A DNA stretch of 64,000 bases, taken from Uranotaenia lowii. Its lineage: Eukaryota > Arthropoda > Insecta > Diptera > Culicidae. Under the pieces are notes generated by a model. It was not told the origin of the DNA. It was given only the letters and a program-made list of their open reading frames with translations, and did no database searches. Position 1 is the first letter of the stretch; each line of letters starts with the position of its first letter. A program made the position numbers and the translations under genes. Of the stretch, positions 43,511 through 55,983 are shown piece after piece. Location: positions 112,220,683 through 112,284,682 of the forward strand of contig NC_073693.1 of the NCBI RefSeq assembly GCF_029784155.1, written 5' to 3'.

Positions 43511-44330
43511 AAGAATTAAATGAATTAGATCTCTTCAAAGAAATATAAAGTTTCACTGAGATCCTGTACGTGTGTGAGCGCGTTTTTTTAAGTGAACACA
43601 TAACATACATTTTGGAAAACTTTTTCTTTGAAAAATTAAAAGTTTACTATAACTTTGAAAATATGGCATCGAGAGGTTCAAGTTATACTCTAACGATTGA
43701 CATATCGGAATGAATATTTATATTATGATTTTTTCCTATAGGAAACATTTTGAAACGATAAAAAAATCTTCGAATAACATTTTGTTAGATTTTTCAGACA
43801 AAGTGCAATAACTCATAGAATAAAATTTAATTTTTGTTGTTTGTTCTATTTTACTAATTTTTCTAGAACATTTTAGCTTTGTGAAACATTCCAGTTTGGA
43901 GATATAGCTGAGGGATCAAGTATTCTCATTCTTCCCTACCAAAATAGATTTCAAGTGAATCTGGATGTTAAATTCACATGAATATTTTTTCTGCTGAATT
44001 CTGCTCCGAAAAACAGTATACAGTTAATTCAAACTTCTTCTATTGAACAAGTGACTTATTTAAATTATGAAATATTAAAATATAATGGAAGCTTTCATTT
44101 TTGAAAAAAAATTCAATGTTACATCAGACTGAGTCAATTTGCACTTTTAGTTTTGTATGGGAAAATCGAATATATTGTACTTAAAACTCAACATCATTTT
44201 TGTTCCTCTGTGAAACCAACCCTGCTTATGGGTTTTGTTCCAATTTATATTTACACGCTGAACAACTTTGTTGAAGACTGTGACTTGATATCTTAATAGA
44301 CAAGAAATTTATTACCTTATTATTAAGGGT
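43511..44330. other. AT-rich spacer
   Basis: No genes seen. TTTGGAGATATAGCTGAGGGATCAAGTATTC at 43896 again recalls the words of the 58496 MITE family. Confidence 0.25.
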
Positions 44331-44481
44331 ATGCCTTTTGGCCTTGAAAAACAATAAATTCAATTGGCATCACTGCTGGTGTCTCGTGAAGTATTGCATG
44401 GAAATTAGTCATGCAGTACTTCACTAGGTACTCAGCAGTGATGTTAATTGTAATGATTATTTTTCAATTCCAAAAGACATG
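44331..44481. repeat. Long imperfect hairpin (about 70-nt arms, 9-nt loop)
   Basis: The left arm runs from ATGCCTTTTGGCCTTG to GTGAAGTATTGCATG (44331-44400), the loop is GAAATTAGT (44401-44409), and the right arm starts CATGCAGTACTTCAC and ends CAATTCCAAAAGACATG (44410-44481). By eye about 80% of positions pair, with ATCACTGCTG perfectly inverted in the middle. It could be a miRNA-type precursor or a relic of a small palindromic MITE. Confidence 0.6.
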
Positions 44482-45135
44482 TCACTATCAAAGGGCTTAT
44501 TACTTTTTTGCCTAATAAGAAACGGAATTACAGTCTTAGACATAGTTGTTCAGCGTAAAATTTCCTTTAGAATATTTGTTTATTGGCACAAAAACCATTC
44601 GCAGGCTCGGTTCCACAGGAGAAACAAAAATGGTGTTTATTTTTCAGTACATAATATTCAATTTTTTCATACAAAACTATAAGTTCAGATTAACTCATGT
44701 AATCGTTACTTAAAATTTCTGCAAAAAATCATGGATGAGTTCTAAACCAAAACGAAGCGTTTTAGAACTCAGGGCGTAAGAAATTCAAAGATGAACGCAG
44801 ATCGACTAAGTCAAATGTTACAATGTTTTGGCGGTCGGTATCAAAGTTTTAAGTTATACAGTTTTTTAGAAAACATATTTTTTATGTTAAAACACGTTTT
44901 GAATAAACCATTTTTACATTTTTTTTGGGTCAACTTGCCAGAAATACGTAAACAACATAAAAACGTAAAAATAAAACAAAATCAGAACCATACAAGTAAC
45001 ATGCTTTTTTGTCACACCTTGCCAGAGCTGTTCTACCAAAGCCATTAGCCCTCTTCTAGTTTTACCATCTACAAGTTATGTTACAAGAGCTCAACCCAAC
45101 CAGAAGTCTTCGAGTTTCATCCACCTGCAAGCTTC
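44482..45135 (-). other. Probable 3' UTR / downstream flank of the host gene
   Basis: Directly downstream (minus strand) of the TAA at 45136. About 45020-45135 remains less AT-rich and unique, as expected of transcribed sequence. A minus-strand AATAAA lies at 44637-44642, a possible polyadenylation signal about 500 bases from the stop. No further coding exon is visible to the left. Confidence 0.35.
44637..44642 (-). terminator. Candidate polyadenylation signal AATAAA
   Basis: TTTATT on the plus strand reads AATAAA on the gene's strand. Such hexamers are frequent in AT-rich DNA, so only its position about 500 bases after the stop codon supports it. Confidence 0.2.
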
Positions 45136-46632
45136 TTACAGGTTAGTCTCGGTCCGGTGTGGATTGACGGTGTATTTGCTCAGATGAAACTGCTGCGGCA
45201 TCTGTGCCACTGCCGTTCCCGGGAAGCTTCCCTTGATCCGTTTCATGGTGCTGGTGCTGCTGCTCGACACTGTCGTCTCATCTACGACAGCTTTACTCTG
45301 CGGTTGCGTTTGCGGTTCATTGGCTACCGTACCGGAAGTGGTCGACGAAGATAGCCTTCGCCCTATTGAGGACCACTCGTTCTGCTTCAACAGGAACTGC
45401 TTCACGTTGTACTCCATCTGGGCGATATCCACACTGTTTCGGTCGTCTTCTTCTACTCCTCCTCCTTCAATTTGGAGCGGTCCATGGTGCGGGAGAGATT
45501 CTGTTGCTGAAATGTTTTCCGGATGCTGGTGCCAGGAACTTACATGATACGTGGACGATCTCGATTTGTTGTTGGCATTATTGATGGCTTGAAAGTTTGC
45601 CGGATGCGAGCTGTTGCTATTGAAGTCAAGTTGGGTGGTGTTTCCAATGCTTGTAGTCTTTAAACTAGATGTGTGCATTCGCTGAGTTGCCGCGATATTG
45701 GTTTGAGCAAATATATTGTTATTACTGTTGCTGATAATGTGGTTGTTGTTGATGGAATTGCTATTGCTAAGTAGATTATCGCTATGAGTCTGTAGTTGTG
45801 ATGTATTATTAACACTATGACTAAGTTTGGTATCACTAGCTATAAGTTTGGTTTCTCTAACGGTACCGTTATTGTGCTCTATCAACAATGCGCTACAGTT
45901 GCTGTTATTGTTGTTCAAGCTGTCGACTAATGCGATATTTCCTGTGGTCGCTTCCGTGTCCGATTCCGTATTGCTCAAACCGTCTGGGTTCGTCAGCTTG
46001 GAATTGTTTTGAACCCATTCCGCAACTCGAGACAGTTGCTGTCGCCTCAGCATAGCACTCTCCTGAATATCAATCTCGCTTGATATTGAACTTGACTGAG
46101 TGCACGACTTCTTCGAGTTGATATCGATACCTTCCAACTTGTTCACATTGATATCCAGTCTCGGTTTTCCAACAACGGGTGCCACTTGTTGCCCTATGTC
46201 ATTATTAAACAGCAGGTTATTGACTTCCTCTCCAGCGGTTCTCACCCGATCCGAAGAGGAGTTCGGACTAGTTGTTGTACTCATGCTACAGATATCTTTT
46301 CTAGTTGCTGCTTCGCCACGTTCCTCTCCCGATCCGCCAGTAGCTACTCCCGATTTATCCCCTCCTACTCCACCCTCATTAACTCCAACCGTTGGAAGAT
46401 TGGTGGTTTTGATTGCTCCGTTCAATCCGATCGATGGATCATCGTCCAGCAGCAGTTCTTCATCCAGGAATTTTGATCGCCTGGTGTAGACAACGGGTTG
46501 CTTGTCAGGCGTTTCTTCCATAGCCAAATTGTCCAGTAGTTCATCTTGTAGACTATCCAGCAGTATGTTGCTGGAGCCGTTTTGGATGCGTAGTGAACAA
46601 ATTCGAGGGCCGGACATCTTTGGATTTTCCGC
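45136..46632 (-). CDS. Host gene, last visible coding exon (Ser/Asn-rich, unknown family)
   Basis: The minus-strand exon starts after a strong acceptor (polypyrimidine TTTTCTATTTCAG at 46633-46645). It reads AENPKMSGPRICSLRIQNGS and SNILLDSLQDELLDNLAMEE, then acidic/hydrophobic SKFLDEELLLDDDPSIG. A long low-complexity region rich in Ser, Asn and Thr follows (for example SNSINNNHIISNSNNN) with poly-Gly patches. Near the end are a possibly ordered segment (IAQMEYNVKQFLLKQNEWSS) and KGSFPGTAVAQMPQQFHLSK, and it ends HRTETNL with TAA at 45136-45138. No catalytic domain, signal peptide or membrane segment is visible. It joins in phase 0 to the 54776 exon. ETNL at the end would be a class I PDZ ligand. 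The stop overlaps a donor-like GTAAGA, so splicing onward is possible. I do not recognise the family. Confidence 0.8.
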   Translation of the reverse strand, partial: AENPKMSGPRICSLRIQNGSSNILLDSLQDELLDNLAMEETPDKQPVVYTRRSKFLDEELLLDDDPSIGLNGAIKTTNLPTVGVNEGGVGGDKSGVATGGSGEERGEAATRKDICSMSTTTSPNSSSDRVRTAGEEVNNLLFNNDIGQQVAPVVGKPRLDINVNKLEGIDINSKKSCTQSSSISSEIDIQESAMLRRQQLSRVAEWVQNNSKLTNPDGLSNTESDTEATTGNIALVDSLNNNNSNCSALLIEHNNGTVRETKLIASDTKLSHSVNNTSQLQTHSDNLLSNSNSINNNHIISNSNNNIFAQTNIAATQRMHTSSLKTTSIGNTTQLDFNSNSSHPANFQAINNANNKSRSSTYHVSSWHQHPENISATESLPHHGPLQIEGGGVEEDDRNSVDIAQMEYNVKQFLLKQNEWSSIGRRLSSSTTSGTVANEPQTQPQSKAVVDETTVSSSSTSTMKRIKGSFPGTAVAQMPQQFHLSKYTVNPHRTETNL

Positions 46633-49600
46633 CTGAAATAGAAAATGACGATTTTAGTCAAATTGAAATTAACAAAATGCGATGAATAGATTCACATGTT
46701 TTAGAAAAACTTATTTCAAAATTACTAGTAATATAATTTTATTAATTTATAATCTACTATCATCGCCCTCTTTCAAAATGAAAACAATTTGCGAACAAAA
46801 CTTGAGGAACAACCGGGAAGCGTTGAATTTGCGATCATGTGTATCTAAATGTTTGTACTTTTTGTTTTTCCTTAATGCAGATCATTTGCAGTGCCAAAAG
46901 TTTAATTTCGCAGATCAACCGCCAATGATGGTTATCACCCCATAATACTGCTACATTATTCACATTGCGTCCTGTTCTGTTCAGGGATCGTTGGGAAGAA
47001 ATATTTAAAGACACCTGCATCGAGATATCGGTAAGGGGAGAACTATCCATAAAACCTGAAGCTCCTTAAAAAATTCGGCTAACAAGAAATATGTGAACTA
47101 CCAGCTTCCAAAAAAACCAAAAGAGCATTTTTGACCGTTACACATTTCATTTTAACCTGCGATACCATAGCCTCCAATTAAATATACTTTAACCCAGAGT
47201 TGAGCATCCTTTTGATGCAACGGGTCACTTCTAATTTGAAATTCTTTCGGCGGGCCGCATTAAAGTTAAATTTAGGTTACAATAGTTTGCAGAGCTTTAC
47301 GTAATTTTTTATAACGACAAATTTTCGACAAAAATATAACTGGAAAAGGAAAAATAAAACGAATTCCTGTACTTGCATTCAAGGTGATTAAACCAGCCGA
47401 AATTGAATAGGTTCGTCACTCAATCTTGATCATTTTTCAATAAATTAACTTTTTTGATTGATGTGAGATACGTCATCACTTCCATTTAAAAGTTTCATGG
47501 AGCTTAATTATGGCAATTTTTTTCTGTGCCCATTTTCGAGAAGTTTTTTCAGAGTTCATTTAAATTTAGTAGAAAAGCTTCATTTTTTTTCCTATGAACG
47601 ATAATTTTTTTTTAATTTGATATTCCGTATGAAATCATTGCATTGAGATGTTTAACAAGGTTTCAAAATCATAAAAACCTCATAATTTCAAAGATTTTAA
47701 ACCAGATTTGTCAAAGTCACAGTTTCCATTTAAAATTCTGGGTGATTTTACAGATTTCATAAATTTCCTCAATTTATTTTAGATTCCTCTTGGAAAATCT
47801 TTCTATTTATGGCTGAATCTTGAAAATCTCTCAAGTTAAATCTCTCAATTTATTCAATGTTTGGCATGATTTGTCTATCAAATTTCTTAAAACAACATGA
47901 CATTTTTGCAACGTCAATTTTGACGAAATTTGAAACGAAAATTAAACTGAATTGAATATTTGATATTCATGAACCCGAAAGTCAAATCATTTCGCTGTCC
48001 TCAACAAAGTTGTTGAATGATTTAAAGTATTTAATATCCAATATTCAATAACTTTCTTCAATCATTTCATAAGAAGTTGTAATTTTATTTTTTGGACTTT
48101 CTATGAATTGTAGATTTCAATTTTTAGAAAGTGGCGTATCTCTGATACAAGAATATCTTGGCAATATTTTAGTCCCTGATTTCATAAAACTTTTGGTTTT
48201 AATGTAGATTTATTGGTTTATCAATTATAAAAGATCGATTGTTTGGGTACAATCATCAATTTAATAATTTCCACCCGCCATAGCAACGAAACTAGAAGTG
48301 ATAGACGGAATCTCAGGACGCCAAAATTTTACAAAATCAGTTATTGAAACAAAGGCACCAAAAATGCTGTTCCCCTGTCAAGTCGTTACTAATTTTTTGG
48401 GTTAAATTACAGAATAACGGATATTGTATTCGTCTATAAATCAGAATTTCGCTGAGTCTGAGAAACAAAGATAATGTTATAAGTTACTCTAAAACTGGAT
48501 AGATTTAATAAAAAATTTAAAAAGAATCTTAACAACAATATTTGAATTAAATGAATTAAAATTTTCACCGTTGTATCGAGTAATTACTTCATCTTGAAAG
48601 GTGTTTGAAATAAAGTGTCAACAAACAAGTCCGAAATTTGGCGGAATTTAGACTTAAATTAGGCTTAAGACATTTCATTTTACGACACTATATGACGTTC
48701 ACGAACGGAAACTAATTTCTAATTGTAAATTTCGATTTGCAATTCAATTAACCTTTTGTGTAACTCTCTAAACTTTACATACCAAAACCTTACCTCGTCA
48801 AGTTGGACACCATGTAGGTGTTAACCTCTCACGACACGGTCCACAGAAATCACAAAACAAATCTTAATTTTAATATCGTATCCTTCATTACAAAAAATAT
48901 TGATTTAAAAAATATCATTTTTGTTAATACAAATACTATTCTAATGAGAAATATTCTTCAAGAGATCAATTTGCCATAATCATTTTTTTTCTTTGTTCTT
49001 CTCAATGCTCAACATCACATTTAAAAAAGTTTTGATAAATTACCCAAGGCCACAAAATTTACATTTTCTAAGCTGCAATGAATTTGAACGTAATTTTGAC
49101 TAATTTGGGTGCCCTGAATTTGATTACGTTTTTTTGTCAGCTTTTGTTATTGAAATAACTTGGGTAAAATGGGTTAAAACAATTTAAGAATGTTCTGCAC
49201 TTTTTTGACAAAACTCTTAAACAAAAAAAAAAACATCTTTTAAAAAAAGGTTTAAATTCATTTTCAATTTTCCTCAAGATTTCAAGTAATTTTAAGTTTT
49301 GCGAAAAAAGTTGAAGAATTATTCTATATATTTACTTTTCCTCATTTATCGAGTTATTAAAACGGTTTAAAATCAAATTAAATTTTGTATATTTTGGCAG
49401 GTTCCACTAAATTCATTAAATGAAATCATATTTTTACTAGTACATAATCATATTTTTCTAAATTTTTAAAAACTGTTGAATCAACTGTTAAGAACATCAT
49501 CATACAAATATTACTCCTTACTTGAATGAACAAAATTAGAATCAAATTTTTCTTAAATGTAAGGTTGATAGTTGCTCAGTTATCAGTTTTTATATGATTG

Positions 49601-50629
49601 ATTTAACTAAAAAATGACACATTTTTAAACTCCATATCACAAAAACTAAATGTGATAGTCCAAATTTGGCAAAATATTGAAGTTTAGGATGCTAATATCT
49701 ACCAAATCAACAATTGAAATTCAACCACCAAAATGCTTCTCCCTTGATTAACAAATTAAATTCTTAAAAGAAGTTTTTATAATGATAAAACGTGTTTATT
49801 GAAAAAAAAATCCTTCTTGAATGGTAAAAAAAACTTGACTTTTGATCTTTACCTTTAATTTTAATTTTCAAATGAATTTAACAAATTTTATTGAATGTTT
49901 TTTATCAATTTTCAAATAAATTTACCAAGTTTTAAAGCAAAACATTTTTTTAATTTTTAGGAATATTTTTAATAACATTGTCTATGTTTTTCAATTCAGA
50001 ATTTTAATGTACTAAAAACATAAACCTTCTTTATTTTTTCCTAATAAAAATTCACATTTCAAATCGCGATATTTTTTTTCAAATTTAATAAACTACAGCG
50101 GATTTTTTTAATCAACCCAATCAAAGAAATATAATTGAACATACATACATAAGGGTCCAGCGCTTGACCGACGCATGGGGCTGAGATAAAAGATCTCCAA
50201 TACTGGCAAAATTAAGTTTGATGCTAAATAACAATTATCATTTTCCTTAAAATTAATCATGGTTAATTTTTTTTAACCTGATCTGACATTTATTTAAGAA
50301 TTCAATATATATTTTTAAAATGTGTGTCTTGAAAATATTTATTGTAAATTTTAAAACTGGACTGCTAACAATTTATTTCGAAACAAATTTTTAGTTCAGG
50401 ATAAGAATCATCATTCTGAAAATTTTGTTAATGACTTACTGAAAATATCATAGATATGAAACTTTCAATGAGATTTTATTTAGAAGTTTTATTTATCAGT
50501 TCAATTTATTATTGTTGAGTTTGTGTGATATTTATGAGTAAGAAAATTATGTGAGAAATCTATTTGCATATTCATTTTGTATTTTTGGTATTGTTGTTAT
50601 TTTTAGCTAAATTTGAATTTCGAAACCTC

Positions 50630-50646
50630 CCCCCCCCCCCCCCCCC
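50630..50646 (+). repeat. Poly-C run
   Basis: About 17 consecutive C interrupted once by A just after, unusual in this AT-rich intron. It could be the poly-G tract of a decayed GTTACGTAA-type MITE, but I find no matching ends. Confidence 0.5.
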
Positions 50647-51765
50647 ACCCTTTGGATGAGTCCTTCGCACGGGCCTGTCACAAGCCCATTTCAAGATTTT
50701 GAAAATGAAAGTTTGTTCCTTTTTATTAATTAATTAATTTATTTGTGCTCCTTATCAAATTCTTCCTTCTTCAAATCCGCCAAGAATTTTTTTGAAATGT
50801 TTTTAGTTATAAGGTCGATTAATTCAAATTTCAAACAAAATCACGTTGATTAAACTTATCTTAGATTAAAATATAATATGCAGATGAATATGATTAATTT
50901 TTAACATTTGAGAAAGATTTTTTTGATAAAAACGTCTTACCAAAATAATTCCAGAGACATCATATTGGTGCGTTTGTTTTGATGATTTATATGGTAGACT
51001 ATAGTGCGCTGAACTCGAATCTTTGATTAGATTTTTTCTATCACCTTTCGTTTTTGTGATATGAAGTAGTTAAGTTTTGAAATGAATCAGTTTTTAGTAA
51101 AATGAATTGTTGATAACTTATGAACTTACATATTAACATGAAACAAAAAAACTTATTCTGAATTTATTTATTAGATTTTATTAAATAAAGAAATAATATT
51201 TTGCTGATGATGTCGATCAATGATCTATGAACAAAATCTATAGTCGTAATAATTCGGAAAGACAAGTATTTCCGACATCACTGAAGAAATTTGCTAAAAT
51301 CTAAGGTTTAATTTTACTTAGCAAATTTGTTGAAGTCTGATTTGGTTCTTTAAACATTCGTTAAAAGTCTATTTTATTAGAGAATTTAGAACAGTAAACT
51401 GATAGAAAAATTCTATAACTTCTATAATAAGTCTAAAGTCAAAATAACTTGGTTCTTGAAAAATATTTCATATCTGCATAAAATTTGTAATGGTATAAAC
51501 TATTTTTTATCTATGTGATAAATCATTAAAAGAACTGATAAACTTGTTGAGATACACTTATTTTAAAAACGGGATAGGGTTTTTGTGTTTCAAGGTTTGA
51601 GTTTCAATTCGTGATCGTCATGAAGTGTCGTAGAATGAAATGCTTCAGGCCTGATAAAGAAATAAAAACCTCAAGGCAATTTTCTGACATGTTTGCTATC
51701 ATTTATTTTCAAAAACCTTTTGGAATCAAGTAATTTTACGTTACTGCGGTAAATGGAGGTTGCCA

Positions 51766-52166
51766 GATTACCCGGTTTTATCCAAGTTTTCCCAATATTT
51801 AAAATGAAATTTGGGAAAAGTTCGGTCAAATCAAATTAAAAAACAAAATGTGTTGTCAAAATTTTTTATTTATGCGTCTAAAACAAATATTTTTAAGCAA
51901 GTTTCATACAAATAATCATGAAAAGTTTTTGGAAGACTTAAAAATGATTTAAAATCTGCTGATAAATTTTAAAGAAGACATTTATATTTAATTTTTTTTC
52001 TTGATTTTTGATCAGTTATTCCTTGGTTTTGAACAAATTTGCCTGGATATTGTGCCGGTTTTTGGGACAATTTTAAAATCAAATGCCCGGATTTTTCCTG
52101 GTATTTAAAAGAAATAGCTCGGATTTTGACGGCCCAGATATGTGCAGAACAATTTCTTGCAAACAT
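51766..52166. mobile_element. Decayed MITE, GGTTGCCA family, inside the intron
   Basis: GGAGGTTGCCAGATTACCCG matches the left end of the 38931 element. AATGCCCGGATTTTTCC, TTGCCTGGATATTGTGCCGG and a poorly preserved right end (CATATGGTAACTTTA) fit the same family. The boundaries are approximate. Confidence 0.45.
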
Positions 52167-54775
52167 ATGGTAACTTTATTTCTTGAACTGAACATTTTAC
52201 TTGAAATAAACTCCTATAAGGGAGAATGGGTTAAACCACTACATCCCCTCCATTTAACTAAATTAGAGGATTGAATTAAATTTGGAATATGGGAAGAATA
52301 GTGACAAGTTTTAACAAGTTTTGTCAATAAATAAGTATATTCAGAAAAAATCCTTCGTCAATTGTATATTCAACAGTTTAAAAACCAGCACTGTAGAACT
52401 GTTTAAAAGTTCAAATAATCTCCGATAAAAATGAAATTAAAAATACTACATACATTTCTGCAGAAGAAAGTGTCAATAAAATCGTTAAGTAATCCATACA
52501 ATATTTTTCCTGAGCATATTCGCTCAAAACTCTCATCAAAATTTTAATGATTCTCATTTTGCAACAATACTTTTGGAAAACCAAACATTTATTTGGGAAA
52601 AGTGTTTGTGAATAAATGCTATGGATTAAAACTGAACATTTTATTATTTTTCTGAAAATTTTGCTGAACTGTGATTCCAAAATGTAGTATGATTATTAAT
52701 TCTTGTTTAGATTCTTCAATTTCTAAATATTAAATTCAAATCTTATGCAATGTTCTCCAAATCAAATTATTAGGTATGCAATTTTTGAAATTTTTATTTG
52801 TTTTCTCTAAAATTTAAAGCACTCAAACTCGGTTTCTAATTTTATAAGAACTAAATCGATAGAAATAGTAACAAATTTGAAACAAATAATATATTGAAAA
52901 AAATGAAAAATTGCATCTACTATTTTTGCTTCATGCACTCAAATTGAGTTACTCAATATTTCCAAACTTTTTGTTTAATTTAAAATTGAATAAAGGGTTT
53001 CATTGAAAAGTCTTAATCAATTTGCAATTGAAATAACTATACCTTCGGATTCAGTGTGGATTTTTAACCTTAACTATTAAGCTGCATTGCTCCTTAAAAT
53101 TTTAATTATTATTGTGTGGATAAGATGCAATATCGGCGATAAAATTGGTGTGATTTTTTTTTCAATTTTTTTTTTGTTGATAAAAATTTGAAAAATATCT
53201 TCCGAATGTTGAAATTGTGAGCGATTGCCTCGTTTCCAAAAAAAAAAAATAGTCGTGTGATGGCGGGATAGTTTAACCTCAACAAAGGCTTTTTTTTGGA
53301 GCCTATGTGTTGTATATCGATTCTGGAAGTTTTTTCCTGAACTTGATTTTTTATCAGGTTATGCTAATTACCTCTAATTTTAGAAGCAGGATTTTAGTAT
53401 TTTTAGAAAATTTAGTAGATATGAATGTATGAAAATGTGTGAAAGATGCAAATATGGTCAGCAAATCCAGATTCTAACACTGTAAGTACCTTCATAAAAG
53501 TAATTTGGTGAAAATCCAAGGGATTGCGGTGGAGAGAGAATGCTTTGCATTTGGAAAGGTACCTAATGATCAAAATTCCACAACTGCTTAACAAATCGTA
53601 ACAATTTGCAACATTTAGCACAATTTCACTCTCTCTGAGCACCGGTTTTTTTTTATCATTTTAACTGATACCTTCTAATTCTCTCTAACAAATTGCAACA
53701 AATTATAACATATTCAATCATTGGCTGCAAAATTTGTTTGATCATTGACGATGATTCTCCGTTTATATCAGTCCCCTGTGAAAATCGGTCCAAGGAATCG
53801 CAAGTTAAAGCTTTTTTTTGTCTTCAGCATTTAAAAAAATAATAAATTCTTTTATTTAACAATCACTCCCATGAAGTAGAATTTTTGAAAATTCAAAAGT
53901 ATAACTACTAGGAAAAATTTTAAGATTTTAGAGAAATTCCAGCGTTTCCCTGTGTCTAAGGTGCAATAACAATCTGAACTCGCCGTCGTTAACGCTTAGG
54001 GGATGATCACCCCTCTTCATAAAACTGCGCATAATTGTAGGTGATATCGTTAAGCAGATCCGTCAAACTGGGTAAAGTTTTTCACGGCATCGAAAACTGA
54101 ACGAATGTGTACAACTATTGCTCGATTTTATAAATTTTCTATAAGAATCAAAAACTTAAAAAAACTATCTTACTATGTAAGAAACTTCGTCATCATTATT
54201 TTGTGTTCATTGAAAGATAAGTTTATAACATTATATTAAAAATTTTTTTTTGAACAAATATTGTGGTATACGAATGTTGTATCTAACCCTGCTGGTGAAT
54301 GACGCCCCGTTTGACCTTATAAAATTTCTATACAAACTCGATGGTCGTTGAGCGACCGCTTAGAAATTACCAAATTAGTTGATATTTGACATTTTTGGAA
54401 GGCCTTGGAACAATCTCAGCTTCCAAGCTTTTGATTCCGGAATTTACCCAAAGTTTTTACTACCCTACATGCTCCTTTTTTCAAACTCGGAATTAAGTTT
54501 GACTGCATAGCAATGCAATGAAACGGAACAGCAACATTCGGTTAAGCAAACTTTTTTTCGCTGATAATAAACAGCCCTCAAATTTAAAAAAAAATTATAG
54601 ATTTGAATTCGGCCTATGAACTCAGTTTTGAGTAAGCCTAACAAAACTTGAGCTTAAAATTGCCGAGTCAAACTCGAAGTCTAGGGCTGTCACTGGAGAG
54701 CTGTTTTGAACCAAAACAACTTCATTTTGAGTTTTAAAAAAGGAGCGTGTAGCTCCATGTGATGTTTAAATTTAC

Positions 54776-55957
54776 CTTAATCGTCTTGATAAGATTTCGA
54801 TTGAACGCCTCGAATATTCTGGCCCCATCACGCTCCGCGCCCACGCTTCGGTCTGCCCCGCGGCCACTGCTACTGGTCCTCGACCACAAACTATTGGTAC
54901 TTCCGACGGCATGATACAGCCCACTTCCAACGCTTCCACCCGCAATCTTACTGCTTCCGGTGCCGTGGCCACCACCGATCTGCTGCTGTGTGCCTCCAAT
55001 ACTTACAGTCCCAACGGTGGACCTCGGAGTCTGCCCGGCAGCACTTCCACTCATCTGATCCGTATCTTTGATGATGTAAGAGGGGGAATCGTTGGTTTGG
55101 AGTTTGGTGTTGGACGGGAGTCCTGTTGTTGTTGTAGGGTTTAAGGATGGGTTCTTCGGTTTCGAGTTCACTTCCAGGGATGGTTTCCTGGCTAGGATGT
55201 TGGATGAAGTGGGGGTGGGCCGATTGAGAATGGTGGGATTCGGAAGGGTTGATTTGCTGTTGAGGGTAAGATTGGAGGGTTTTGTGAGTTGAGGTGCATC
55301 GGAGTTCGGTGATTGGGTAAGCTGATAGGAGGTGGTTCGTTCGGATAGTCGGTGATGGCCGAGGATTGGATTAACCATGATGTCATCTTTCTTGCAACTG
55401 GCCTGATTGCTGCTGCTTCCGGCGTTTGGAGAAGTTTTCTCCGGGGTCGTTAGGAAGTCGGAAACGCTACTTTTAGTTTCGGATATAACACTGTCGCTGG
55501 ATTTGATAAGTTTCATCAAATATGGGCTGTTGTTGTGGGACGGCGAGTTCAGATTGTTATTGCACCTTAGACACAGGGAATTGTTCGTCTCTCCCTTGAT
55601 GACAGTTTGCGTGCCGACGTTGTAATATTTTTGGTCATCTCCCAGCATATCAACCAACAGACCGGAAGCACATCTATTTCCAACGCCAGGGCAAACACAC
55701 GTCTCGCAGTGCTTGACCGGGGAATTCAGCAGCGCTTCGCTGGACTTGAGCTCGTCTTCCAAGAACTTGGCCATCACCGAGGGAGAAACCACCCCGTGAT
55801 CCCGGGAGGAGGAACCGAGCAAACTGTCCATTCCACCGGCCAAGCTGCCCAATCCCAATCCCAGTCCCAGCTGGGAGTCTTTTTGCTGTGATTGAAGTCT
55901 GATTCCGGTTCCATTTCCCACAACACCTGCCTCAGCTCCTCCTCCTCCTCCACCATC
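54776..55957 (-). CDS. Host gene, upstream coding exon (unknown family)
   Basis: On the minus strand the open frame reads GGGGGGAEAGVVGNGTGIRL, QSQQKDSQLGLGLGLGSLAG, then MDSLLGSSSRDHGVVSPSVM and AKFLEDELKSSEALLNSPVK. A Cys-rich segment follows (HCETCVCPGVGNRC; later SLCLRCNN), with KYYNVGTQTVIKG and a long Ser/Pro/Thr/Asn-rich region. It ends GARIFEAFNRNLIKTIK and a phase-0 donor AAG|GTAAAT at 54775. The frame is open upstream to a TGA near 55990 but has no ATG before Met at 55831, so either translation starts at 55831 or the exon is spliced in, for example at CTCCGCAG|GATGG (55957). The Cys pairs (C-x2-C) hint at metal binding. The base composition is much less AT-rich than its surroundings. 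I do not recognise the product; a scaffold or regulatory role is only a guess. Confidence 0.8.
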
Positions 55958-55983
55958 CTGCGGAGATGTCGGTTGTTTCCCAT

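Larger units (their letters stand above)
46633..54775 (-). other. 8.1-kb intron of the host gene
   Basis: Bounded by GTAAAT (donor, minus strand, starting at 54775) and TTTCTATTTCAG (acceptor, ending at 46633). It is very AT-rich. It contains a decayed MITE at 51766-52166, a run of about 17 C at 50630-50646, and otherwise no exon-like ORF, RNA gene or clear repeat boundaries. ATTAATTAATTAATT occurs at 50727. At 47980-48070 there is a local near-duplication of TCAACAAAGTTGTTGAATGA. Confidence 0.7.

Noticed and set aside
45157..46489. Plus-strand ORFs across the host exon
   Set aside because: They are mirror images of the minus-strand coding frame, which has splice sites and a coherent composition. 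Leu/Ser-rich antisense of Asn/Ser codons explains them.
54911..55891. Plus-strand ORFs opposite the upstream exon
   Set aside because: Same reason: antisense shadows of a long minus-strand frame with a good donor site.
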